Shown piece after piece: positions 34,801-47,600 of a stretch of 64,000 bases of DNA (positions within the stretch are counted from its first letter, which is position 1; the number at the start of each line of letters is the position of its first letter). The position numbers and the translations under genes were made by a program. The notes below the pieces were generated by a model. That model saw only the letters and a list, made by a program, of their open reading frames with translations. It was not told the DNA's origin and ran no database searches. Origin of the DNA: Labrus mixtus (taxonomy: Eukaryota > Chordata > Actinopteri > Labriformes > Labridae); the NCBI RefSeq assembly GCF_963584025.1, contig NC_083625.1, positions 7,869,192-7,933,191 of the forward strand, given 5' to 3'.

Positions 34801-37800
34801 CTTGCATTTATTTATTTTTTAAATCACAGTGCACCACTGGTTGTAGTGAATACACACACACACAGAGACTAAATCATGCAGCACACAAGATGTGAGCTTT
34901 AATGCAGCGGAGTTAAATGAGTGAGAGGTTGGGGCATTGTCCATCAAAATGTTGAAGGGAATCCGGTGCTCTGAAAGAATTGGACTCATCATTCTTTCAT
35001 AAATTATTTCTTCACTTTTATGTGCTATGAAACTGTTTGTTGTTGAACTAAAATCTATGTGCATTTTTTTTTATATTTGCTGTGCATGTGCTACTGCAAT
35101 CTAAAAAGGCATATATACTGTACATGTACATTTGTTAGAGTTGACAGCAGTTTTAAAAAATGTTTGCAGCCTCTCTTTGGATATTGTTACTGAAAAGTGA
35201 AACTAACTAACTAACTAGTTTGGAGCTGTGTTATTGCAGGGGGTAGATTCCATTCACTGCCTTTTCAAATGAACAAGAAATGTGAGACTTGACAAGATGG
35301 ACAAAGGAAACCAATCCTCTCTTTGTGGATGTCAGTGTTAGAAGAAGGACTGATGGAGCGAGAGAGACAGCGCAGAGAAAGAGGAATAAGAAGGACAGAG
35401 AGGCAGATGGGCAGAAACATGATTTACCCCGTCCTAGGTTCAAGTCTGAGGACCATGAAAGGAGGGACAAGGGAGAGGTGGCATTGATCGTGGGGAAGGG
35501 AGAGAGGATCAGTGTGTTGACAACAGTAGAGGACTAAGAGATGAGGAGGGGGAGATTAACAACATTCCATGGCAAATTCATTTTCACATGAAGAGACGTG
35601 GGGGGGGGGGGGGGGGGGAACCAGATCGACAAGTCAAACCAGGAGACGTACTAAGACAAAACATGTCCTTAAATCAAATTCTTTAAGAGTTATCTGAGTG
35701 TTAATAATATGTAATGTTAGAAAAATAATCATTCAATTCAATCAAATGTTGTACCGTCAGAGTCACACATCGCAGATGAATGAATAGATGCTCAGAATGT
35801 CTTACATGTATCTATTAATTCATATCACATTTTCTCTGATTAATTCATTTTCATGTTAAGTGTGATGACTCAGATACCAAACTACAGTCACTTACAAAAA
35901 CAACACATGACCGGCCATTTCTTCATTTACATTTCTCATTTGGACTATTCGGACTTCATCTGCTCATCATTACTCATGAGGCAGTGCACAGTCTAATGAC
36001 ATATATTAGGATCACCTTCTTCAACAGTTTTCAGGTCTTGCTTTTGAACAATAAATGGTTCTAATTTAAAGGTGCACTATGTAGTTTTGGTGGAGAAGTT
36101 TGAAAAGTTAGAGAAGTGTACAGTTTCTGTGGTATATGTCCGTAACTCGATACACAAACTGTCCTCAGAGCAAAATGTGATCCCTGTAACACTGTTTAAA
36201 GATTAAATGCTACGCGAGAAGTTATGTTGGAGGGAGCGCAACAGTGAAACCGTAACTCTCCTGTCAGCTTTTTATCTCTAAACAGTGTTCCAGGGACCCG
36301 TTTTTTTCTTTGAGTAAAGTTTGTGTATTCAGTTTAGAAAATATAACATACAAATGTTTCACTTCTCCAACTTTCAAATTTCTCCACCAAAACTCCATAG
36401 TGCATCTTTAATGTTAAATATAGTGCTGCTGCAGCAGATGGCTGCGCAAACAACACGAGTCTGGTTCTGCTCGAGGTTCCTGCCCGTTAAAAAGGAAGTG
36501 TTTGAGTGGATTGGAAGAATGCTTGATTGAATAGTGTTTGTGTTTCCACACATAATACAGCTTTGTGTGCTGTAATGGTGAACAATGGAACAGCAGAGTA
36601 AAAAGCCTTTAATTCTTGATTTGAATAAATGTGTGTCATTTTAGCTTTATCTCATCCGTGGCGGTTTGTGTACATCATTGTGTAAAGAGATTGTTGGTAA
36701 GTGTAATTAAGAAAGTGATCTGTGCCCTCTTCTGAGGCAGATAATTCACAACATGATATTCAAAAACAAAGGCAGTGTGTTCTGATGTTCTGCCTGCTGT
36801 AAGAATTAGGAGACTTACTGGTGCCCTCCTCTGAAACCATGCCCAGCCCCTCTGCCTTGTTCTGCCTCTCAAAGGCATTCAGATCCAGGACGCTGCAGAG
36901 AAAACAGACCCGTTTCAAAATGTGAATCTGAATTTAGTTTTCAAAATTGAATTTGGGTTTTAAGTATTTTTTACTGACCTGCATGTCTGCATCAACGCCT
37001 GGACACTCAGGAAGAAACCTACATCCTTCTTATCCCTTAAGTACTCCAGCATTTTCTGACAAGAGAGGAGAAATACTCATGTGATTTTGTCATTTTAGAT
37101 TTCAAGTAAACGAGTTTTCAGAACATAACATACCTGTTGAACCTCATTGTTTCCTCCATTCAGGATGGAGATACCCAGTTTGAGGGTTGTGGTCACCATT
37201 GTGCCAGTCTCACCTACATGGAAAACACAAAGTTATAACCTTTGCGAGAGTAAAATGAATCACAGTGTAGGTTTGCATTCAAGAGGTTTTTACTCAAGAG
37301 GGGAAAAAAAGAGTACCTTTGCAGGCACTGATCATTTGCAGGACCATCTCTGCAGCACCACGATTATGCAGCCTGGCCTGCTGGTACAGCAGCCTTTGCT
37401 TCTCCATTTCTTTTTCCTGTGGTTTACACAAATATTATGAGAATCTGGTGCTGAATATGATGCCAAGAAAAAAATAACATGAATAGATGGAATGGACTCT
37501 TTCAGGTCAGATAACTGAGGATTTATTCAGCACTTTTTTTGAAACCCCAGGATTGGATTACGGCAGCTGTTGAAAAAAATCGAAAATCCTTTTTTTTTAC
37601 AGTTATTTTTTACCTTCCAAAGTTCTTAGTGACGAGTAGTTTTAATCTAATGAATAACTAAATCAGGTCGAACCATTAAAACTAAGGGAATGTCTGATCT
37701 AGTAATGTCTTAGATAATGTGTAAAACTATTGATATTGATTTTATGGGTTTTATTTACTGTAGTGAAATAAGAGCATGGAGTACTGTGCCTTCCCTGTCC

Positions 37801-40800
37801 TCTTTCTAACACCTCTCTCCCCTCGTGAGGGCGGGGGAATGGGGTTCGGTTAGAGCGTGCAAAATTTCAGATAGTTGACACAACATTTCTTTTTTTTTTT
37901 TTAAATCAATTTTATCTGATTTAAACTTCTAACAGCTGGTGTAATCGGCTTCTGGTGGTGAAACACCAAACGCTCATTTGAAAAGTTTTCCATTCCATCT
38001 ATTCAGATTCTCAACATATTCACTCTCCTTTCATTCAGGTCCCTAACTTCTTACTTCACTTATTGTATAAAACACTTACCATTGTTGTTTAAATGGTCCA
38101 TACCTGTATCATCTGTACATAAAGTGAACATATCCACCAATTTCAAAGTTCTATGGATAACTTTTTGATCAAATGAATTCTATGAAATGTATTTTCCTTT
38201 TATACTGAAACTCTGAGATCATTTTCCTGTTCTCTAAAATGAACAATAAAAGCTAAGCATAAGAATGTGAAGTTACTGTCAGTTTAAGGTTCCTGTCTGA
38301 AGCACACATTCTGTCACTTCATTAGTCGTGGAGTTGTTACACTACTTCTTCACGTTTGCTGGCTGGAGCAAGCGTTAGACTACAGGAAACAGCTGTACTG
38401 GCTTAGCATTTTAGTCATAAAGCTTACCAAAGTCTCTTTATTGCAGTAGACCTGCAAACAGGAGACCTTGGACAATAGCTGTAATCCTTCTGTATCAGAC
38501 ATATTCCTTTGATATTTTACAGCAGCTTTGACAAACTGTTTGAAATGTTTACGCAAAATATGGAAAAAAGTCCATCTACTCATGCTAATGCACATTTCTT
38601 AAATTACAGTTTTGAGCCATCTGGGAATGAAACGCCATTTATGGAAGGACAATGACGATCAAATGAATATCTCTGCGTTTGAAGGACAAAGGGACATTCC
38701 TCTGCTCAGCCACATCACAAATCAACTTAAAGCATCCCACATCCTGACTGAAACAGGCCCCAGTCACCCGCCCCTGCCTCCCCTCCCTCCCTTTCCATGC
38801 CCAACCCCCCTCCCACCCACCCTCGTATGCCTGGCCAAGCGTTATCCACTATGTGTCGTGCGGTTGGACCTAAAACTTACACTGCAGTCTCTCGCTGTCT
38901 AATGAACCCGGATGATGAACTAAACGCAGTATGATGTCGGTGAATTTACTTAGAACTATGACTATGTGTTGGAATAACTACCGCTTATCATCGCGTCTTC
39001 TACACTGGCTTTCACTGTAGTCTGTCAGTATGCTATGTGAGTGGGGGAAGGGAACATTGATCAGTAGCATTCAGTTAATGAAAGCTGGTGTTATGAGGGT
39101 GAGGGGGATTACATGGAGTAATGGAGAGAGAGACAGGAAGAAAGACAAATGGGACAGCCATATATATACTGGGAGGAATGACATCACTAGTTCATAAGTT
39201 TATGTTAAATAAAGCGAAAACTTTCTGATTAGAATTTAATTACCCTTACATCACCTGACTCTACACACAGTTTTTAACATGTACAACTTCCCAATTGTTG
39301 TAGTCAACATTTTTATCATGTTTAAATCAACAAGATGTGTTGACAAAAAGTGCTTATGGTCACACAAACAACCATCTCCCCCCAAAAGAGCGCTGTTAAA
39401 AAGTAGCTTTAAGTAGGGCAATCACTAGATTAACCAATGACAAGTGCACAGTGGCTCCTGCTTCGTCCTTTAAAGGTAAGCCATGACGTATACAAAGTTC
39501 TGCCAGTCATCTCAAATTGTATGAGCTGAGAGGAAGAACAACTAGAGGGATGGACAGTTTGGTTGGCTGTTGCTTTTTTTTCAGCTTCAATTTTCTATAA
39601 TATACCTTAATCATGATAAAGAAGTTCTTTCTTTAAAAGTGAATCATAGTTAGTGTGATGATTATTATCATTGTTATTGTTAATGTTGATGTTAAAGGAC
39701 ATTAATCTAATCTAACAAGACCCCAATCCAGATTCAAGGCACAAAAAGTATGAACGGAACTAATGGAGAATCAATTGTGGGATTTGTCAAAATTGGAATT
39801 CAATGAAGATTTGTTCCAAAAAAAAAGATCTAAAAAGATATTGGGCCTCTCTGGATTGCAGCTTCAAGTGCCTGAATCAAGCGACTCACAATGAACGAGG
39901 CACAACATAGAAACAGAGGAGACAGAACACAGACATAACAGACGAGAGGTGACGAGAGGTAAGGAGACAAGACGAAGACAGACAGAGAGAGAGAGAGAGA
40001 GAGAGCGATGTGGTTGTGAAGTAATGCTCTGATGATGAGGTCACTCAAATGCGTCGAGAGCTACCGCTCCAGTGTGTTCCTGGTCCCCAGCCCCTGGCCG
40101 CCCATTACCAGTTCTGTTTTTTGCACCTCAAAGGACATCTCATCCTCAGCATTTTCCCCCATTTCCTCTCCCCCTTCCTCTTCTTCACACATATGGCAAC
40201 TCTATAGAAATGTAGAGGAAAAGACATAAATATGATGAAATTCAAATAACATTAGGCGTATTATTAATCCTCAACTCATAGTGAAAACCAATTGTGATCA
40301 CTCACCTTTGCCATAATGTCGGCATATGCCATATAAAGATGATCTGTATCAAGTTTACTGGAATGGGGAAAAGGGAAGAGAATTAGTGAATAAAGAGAAA
40401 ACATGTCACCCTGTGTTTTTACTACGTGTCCACATTTCAGTTTTCATCAGCAAGGACCTATCAAACCTCTTTTCTGTCAGAGCGGTCCGACTGAAATGCA
40501 GAATGAGCTGGTGAAGGGGATCCGGCTTTGACTCCTTCTCCTCCTCTTCGTCTCCTTCCTCTTGCTCCATCGCTTTCTGGAGTGCATGGGGAGGAAAAAA
40601 AAAAAAAAAGCTGAGTCGTGGTGCAGAATGGAGCAAATTCTATACGAGTGAGATGCGCGACAACACTCACAGATAAGTCATCTATCATCCTGTCTTCAAA
40701 AGAGTAACCCTCGGTGTGAAGCCAGTTGCGTTTGTAGCCTTCAAGGAACATGTTTGAAGCTCTGTGCCTGCGATGTTAAAAAAAAAAGAAGAGGAAACAA

Positions 40801-43800
40801 TAAACAACACGTATTAACAATTAGACAAGACCTATTCTGCAAATCCCATTCATGTCAGAGTTAACAGCTTTCTTACCTAGGAATGTTGTATAGTGGTGTC
40901 ATCCTAAAGCAAGCGACCACAGCCCTGCGTCTCTGCTTCGACAGCAGTTTGTGCCAAACCATCTTCTTTGATTTGAAAGGATGCTCCGTCTATACCAGAG
41001 AAGGTACACGGTGACAAAGTGGCCAAAAGAGATCATCTGATGGTAATTTATTCAACAGAAGGAGAACCCAGTGACAGCAAAAGTCAAACTTTATCAAACA
41101 TTTTGTCTGAACTTTTGCTAACATCTTTTATTTTGTTCAACTTAGCCCTGTTTCTGATGCTACTTGATGACGCTAACGTCTGATATGTTGTTTTCTTTGG
41201 GGGTTCAAATGGATTGGTTCATTCTGCATTAATGACTGAGCTTTCTTTGGAAAACAAACTAACAGTAAAAAAACGATTTGCTATCAGTTCACGTGCAGAG
41301 CAGCAGAAGTTTGTCCCTTAATCAACATATCTGCAACATACGGCCCTTCAACCAAAAGGCCCACATATCACATACACGTTACTCATTTCTTACTGAATTA
41401 ATATGTATTCAATGAGTCAAGTTCATTGTAACTTTTTTTAATTATTTCCATCTGTAGGAGAAACAGTGCCAACATGCCACAGTTAGTGCAGCTGAGACGG
41501 GACGCTCACCACTTCAAGGTGATAGAGGACAGCAGACACCTCCTGAACTCTCTTGACAACTTTTTCAGGGGCATCGGCATCTTCAGCCTTCCCCGCCATC
41601 TCTTTGTATAGAGCCATCTGCCAGCGCATGGAGGGGTTGTCCACCTATCCACAACACAGGGATTTAGAGCTTTTGATATGTTTTATGTTTTCTGATTGTC
41701 ATTTAATCCAAATCTGATCACATCACACAATACTGGAGAGTTTCAGTCAAGGAGTTATACCTTGCCCTGAAGATGAAGGTTGTTCTGCAAGAACTCCCTT
41801 ACTTCTTCATCAGTGTCTCTCTGTAGAGTAAAACATTTGATCAATGGTTGTCCTCCTAAGAAAGGCTTTGGAGGTAAAACTGTCTTAATAGGTAATGTAA
41901 TAGGTTTTAACACGATTTTATACAGTTTTGTAGAAGAATAAAGTTCATAAAAAAGTAATAAAAAAAACTACCAAAGAGTATCGGATTTTGGCCAAGTTGA
42001 TGAGCTCCTGATCAGCGGGAGAGCACATGTTCAGGCCTATGGGGAGCATCTTTTTTAAGGCAGCCACAATAAGTGAAGTCTGCACAGAGTAACGATCTCC
42101 CCGTTTCTTCTTCTTGGTACGTTCGGCATCCGACCCTCCACCCTAAGAGATGGGAAAATAAACCAAAAAGCATCCCAAGTATCTCGTAAAAATGCCACCA
42201 CAGTCGAAAGTTGATTCGTATCAAGCACGCTAGAGCCGCAATTCACTGCCAGACTGTCCCTTCCGTGGATAGAAGTCCTCATTGGTAAGAGACTACTTCT
42301 ACATCCTGTAATTATAGGAATAACTGCAACAACAAAAGGGCTTAAAAAGCTACTGATCCTATGTTTATGTTACCATTTAAACCACAGAGAAACTATGTGT
42401 GATCTGAGATTGTCAACACATTCACATACATTTTTTAACATGACCCTACGTTTAAATAATGACAGAGCACTTTACAGCACTGCAGAGGGTTTATGACGAA
42501 AAATAACAGCTCCTCTCTCAACGTAGAAATACCGAGCTACAATCGATGAGTACTCCTCCTGAAAATCTTAACGTAAACAATGTGCACATTTAAACTAAGT
42601 GCCGTCACTTGATAGTATATCGTTTCTCTGAGCTCAGACTGGTAAGTAGAGGGTATAGTGAAATGTGAGGGCAAAGTGGGGACATAGCTGGCTTTGGGGA
42701 AGGGAAGCTGCAGGAGATGAAACTTACAAGGAAGTAAACCTGTGGAATTGCATTTGCAAAACATGCCACAAAGAAAAGATTTCATTCAAGTGACAATCCA
42801 TTCAGCACTCAATGAACAGGATAAATAGCGGAAACAAACATGTGTGTTTTTCTCTTTTTGGGATTTTACTGTATCCTTTGGTGAAAGACTAGTATGTTAG
42901 ATGAAACAAAACTCTTGAAATTAGACTAATCGTGTAAGTAGCAGGCAGTTAAAATCACACGACTATTGTTCAAGAGATATATGACCACATGCACTGCTGC
43001 TAAGCTCCTGTTCTGTTTCTGTGAGAGTTCAGTCCTTCTGTTATCTGCTCTTTCTGGAATCCTCCAAAAATGTTTACATGTAGGTGAGAGCTTTTGGATT
43101 GAAAGATGTTAAGTATATTAAATGCTCTGCAAAAAAGTCACACGGCATTGCATTTGGAAAATAAGAAAATCCAACATGGGGACTTGATATTGATACGACT
43201 TATTTCCACTAGAAAATACTTGAAGCACCTTATAAGGGCCACTGATGTTTGGAGAATATGAATTCAGTTATAATGTGTTTTTTTTAACATATAACATTAT
43301 AATGGCTCAAGACTATAAACCCCCTGTCTGACTTTGAGTAATTAATATCTAGACTTCATATGCAGGTCATTACACGCCTGAATCCAGAAATATTCAGACG
43401 CAAACATTATGCCAAAAAAATGTGCTATACCAAAACCAACAGAGTAGTGCAGTTTGCAGGTGATCTGATGGCACTCTAAGTTTGAACAGTGTATTTTAAA
43501 TGTCATTGTCAGACATGTGCAGTTAAGTAGGTCTCAGAGGTCCTACGCCTTATGTACATAACATACACTATCATTGCAAGATATTCTAACTCAATGCATC
43601 AGCAACTGCGTTTGCTTCAATTTAGCGCCAGATGCAAGAGTGTTACGGGAAACTAGTTCAGAGGAAACTGGGAGCCAAGCGTTTTAGATAATAAGGGTGA
43701 ATTAATGTATTGGTTAGGTGGTTCATGGAAGTTGTCGTAAAACATGTTTCAAGAATTCTGCTACGATGATATAAAGCATCAAGTAGTCATGTGTTAGTGT

Positions 43801-44614
43801 GGATACTAGGGAGTGTAAAGGAAACTAAACCATGATGTGCCATGGCATTTCCAGGGAGGAGAGAAGAAAGAGCACAGAGAAGACTAACATCATCCCCTAG
43901 TGGCAAAAAAGCTGCATTACAATAGCTACAAGGTCAACCATCCTTCAACAAAAAGAAACAAAGACATACTAGAAGATTCCACCTCAACTATGATCAAAAA
44001 AAAGAGCAAACTCAGTGACAGGATGATGGCACTGTGCTCGCACTACCACTATGGGCTTGGTGAAAAGCCCAGTGCCATGAGCCCAACTCTACAGCTGAGT
44101 ACTTTCATCAAACGCCTCCAGACTCCCCCCCTCACACACTGGCAGGACTGGGGTTGGCCCACAGAAGGGGACTTTCCCTTTTGTCCAGTGATCATTGATA
44201 AGAACAATGTGAGTGTCTCGCCCTACTGCATGTTCATTACAGTTTGTCTCTTTATATGTTGTGCTGAGGTTAAGGTATATGTGGACATAAATGTGTATAA
44301 GACATGGAGTGAGACGATCTTAATCTGCGTGTCAGCGCACATGTGCAGGTGCTCATACACTGGTGTGTAGACGTGCTAATGACACTGTAAATCGGTCCAT
44401 CTGTTCCTCTTCTGACTAGGATTTTCAAATCCTATAAATATAAATAACTCTGTATTAATAGCAATGACAAATTCTCACTGAGTTTTGTTCCACTCATGAC
44501 GGACTGCAAAGTACTTTTTGACTTAGCAGACACAGCTGCAAGCACAGAAAAAGCCCTGACACTGGCACTGACTCAGTTGTCTCGGGTCATGTGTCTCAGA
44601 AAGGAATGTGCACG

Positions 44615-44648
<34 letters not shown>

Positions 44649-47600
44649 CATATGAAAGAATGTGTACTTGTGTGTTTGCGGATGTGCTAAGAGTGTATGG
44701 GGATCAGATGTGCCAGTGTGCTGGAGAGGTTGATGAAAAGCTCCCCCAAAGTGAGGTGCCATGCGGTCAGCACAGCGGGCGTGCAGGAACAAAGTCTAAC
44801 CTCTGAGTCCCCGCCCTGGAAACCCAGCCGCAACCCAAAAGAAGAGGAAAGGGACAGCCAGAGAGAGAATATTGTTAACAAAGACTGCTCGTGTTGTCTG
44901 AACAGCGAATGAAAATCAAACTTGATAAATGTAAGAACTTCGCCAAGTGTAACCGAGCCCAACAAACAAGAATATAAAAAAGACAGTAAATGTGCAAAAT
45001 TATAAATTACCAAAACCTAGGCACCAGAAGAAAAAAAAAACTTGTTTTCCTGTACCTGGAAAAAAAGGTGCTTTTTATTTATTAATGCATTGTTGGATTG
45101 CAGTAAGCGATGCACAATATTTATTTATTAAGCCATAATAACGACTATAAATAGTTAAATAATGGCCTTTAAAAATCAAAATGAAAATAGTTCTTAATGT
45201 AACAAAATCGTATGAATTATGATCAACACTGAGGGGCAAAAGAAAGGAACACAATAATAAAACATTCTGACTCAATGTGCCTCCGGCTCTGCCCTTCAAT
45301 CACTCACCTTGCTCATTTTGCTCTTGCTATCAGCGGTGAGGAATGACATGTTATTGATCTCATTCATCACCACAAAGTTCTGCTCCTCTCGCTTGAAGTT
45401 CTACAGCGAAGAAAAAAATAAAAACACACACAGTGCATACAGTGAAAGATGAAAGCTGCTCCAAACGGCTGCGTTCAAAGGCAAAGTGAATATACTTACA
45501 TGAGACTTGGACCAGAAAATAAAGACCTCCCCAACCATTCGGAAGAGCTCCTCAGCATCTGGGTCTGGGCATGTCAGCCATCTTGCCCTGTAGCAGGACG
45601 AATAACTCTTAAGACTCCCTACAGTCGTAACATGTTTGACTAAAGCACAATATATGATAAGTGCATCATGTTGCATTTCCTTCTGTAGTAGCCAGGAATC
45701 ATGGTTCATAGTTATGTAATAATTTTGTGTTTCTAACTTTATTGTACCTGTTGTTGTCCACATAGCGAATAAGCAGAGGGTAGAGGGCATACAAGTCTCT
45801 GCAGAGGACAGCAAACTCATCCCGTATAGTACCGTCTTCTTCATCTCCCTCCGATTTCCCCTCCATCCGCAGATGGTCCTCTTCAGCCACCACCTTTGAA
45901 GTGCGTTTCTTCAGCTTCTCCATTGTTGGGATGAAGTGGGACTTGAGCATTTCTGGCTTTGCTCTGCTGACAATGGGCTGTGAAAACACTGAGAGAGAAC
46001 ACAAACGGTGTCAACATGCTGGTCCAGATTCTCACCAACACTTATTGACAGGCTAAATTAAAAAGATGTTAAAACAGTACTCACCAGCCAACCTCTTCAT
46101 CCAAGAAGCCTCATCAATACCCAAGTTGTTTACTACGATTTTCATGATGCTGCCGAGCATCTGATTCAGGTGTTCTGACGTCACATCGGTGCAGATCTGG
46201 TTCTCCAATTCAGGGAAGTTCTCAGACCCTCTCTCCCACCAGCGAGGCAGGTAGTTACACAGCATGGGGAGAGTGATTTCAATCACATGAGGCATTTCAG
46301 TATAACGAGCGCCGGACTCTGCCAAGTCCCCGATCTCCTTCAGGAGAACATCCAGCTCTGGGATGTCTGGACATAACTCCTGGACCTCATTGGGAAGGCC
46401 CAAGACTTTGGATTTGAAAAGAGAATGAAGACTTACAGTTAAGACAAACACTTGGACAATAATCACATCTAAGGAAACACGAATGCACTCACTGGCTCTC
46501 TCCCTGGGGGTCTTTGTAGTGTACACAGAAAAAGCGTTGTATTCATTTAGATGGGGCTCTAAGTAAGCCACTGGCATAGCTGCAGCAAGATGAGCCAAGC
46601 ACTCTCCAAGAGCCGGCCTCTGCCTGTAAATGTAAAGAACAAGTCAAACATGACTCCAACGTTTTGTTATCTTAAGTGTTTTACAGATTTTAGTGATTGC
46701 AGCTAAGGAGTTACCTCTCTACATGTGGATTCTTGACAGTCCCTAAGGAATAGATGCTGCACATGATGCGGTAGCATGACATCTGCAGATCGTCCACTGT
46801 GTGCAAGCAAAAGAGAAATGTACAGCAGTGTGAGGATGAGTTCATTAATAAAGACACGGCACAATACATGTGAAAAAGCACTGATGGGGAATCACTCACA
46901 CATGACATCATCTCCAAACTGGTGCTGAGCGACGTGATCAAACAGAGAGGTGAGCACTGGGAGCAGGGCGATGGTTGTGTAGTTAATGTTCTGGGACACT
47001 CCTTTCACTTGCTTTAAAGAGGAGAAAGCAGAACATGATCATGAATACTTCAGGGTCAGTGTTTGTTATGTTACATTTCGAGATGGCAATCAAGGAAGGC
47101 CATTCAAGTCATGCACCCATCTATTACCTGATTGCCTTTGGACACTTTTCCCAGTTTGAGGTTCTCTACCATCTTCTCTATATCATCAGCAGCACTTTCA
47201 AAGAATGACCGAAGACCTGCTTTCACGATCTCCGGGCCCGACTTCATCACTGTCCTAATTATACAAAAAAAAAAGAATATTATGATGAAAAATAAAAGGT
47301 GTTTTAATTTTAATGGTGTTTTTCATTTTATGAATTAAACGACACTAAACCTTGCATCCAATGATCGTGCCAGAATGTGAAGACAGTTGACGATTGCTTG
47401 AGCGTCCGTTCCTGCAAAATCAAAGACAAAGCAGCTGTTAGAGATCTTAAAAAAAAGTACGACGACAACATGTTTTTATATAAAACTGCAATCATACTGA
47501 CTGAAAAACACATTGCAACCACATAGGAACATGAATGAAAAAACGCAGGAAAGAGTGAAAAGATTCATAAAGAGTGACCAAGGGGACGCAACACCTTACC

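Noticed and set aside
35289..35537. Plus-strand 82-codon frame with Arg/Lys/Glu-rich protein inside a ryr1 intron
   Set aside because: The region is simply purine-rich, there is no clear splice structure or match I recognise, and it ends shortly after. Possible exonised or retrocopied fragment, but unsupported.
43900..44370. 156-codon plus-strand frame
   Set aside because: No recognisable domain, no start or splice context, and AT-rich composition typical of an intron.
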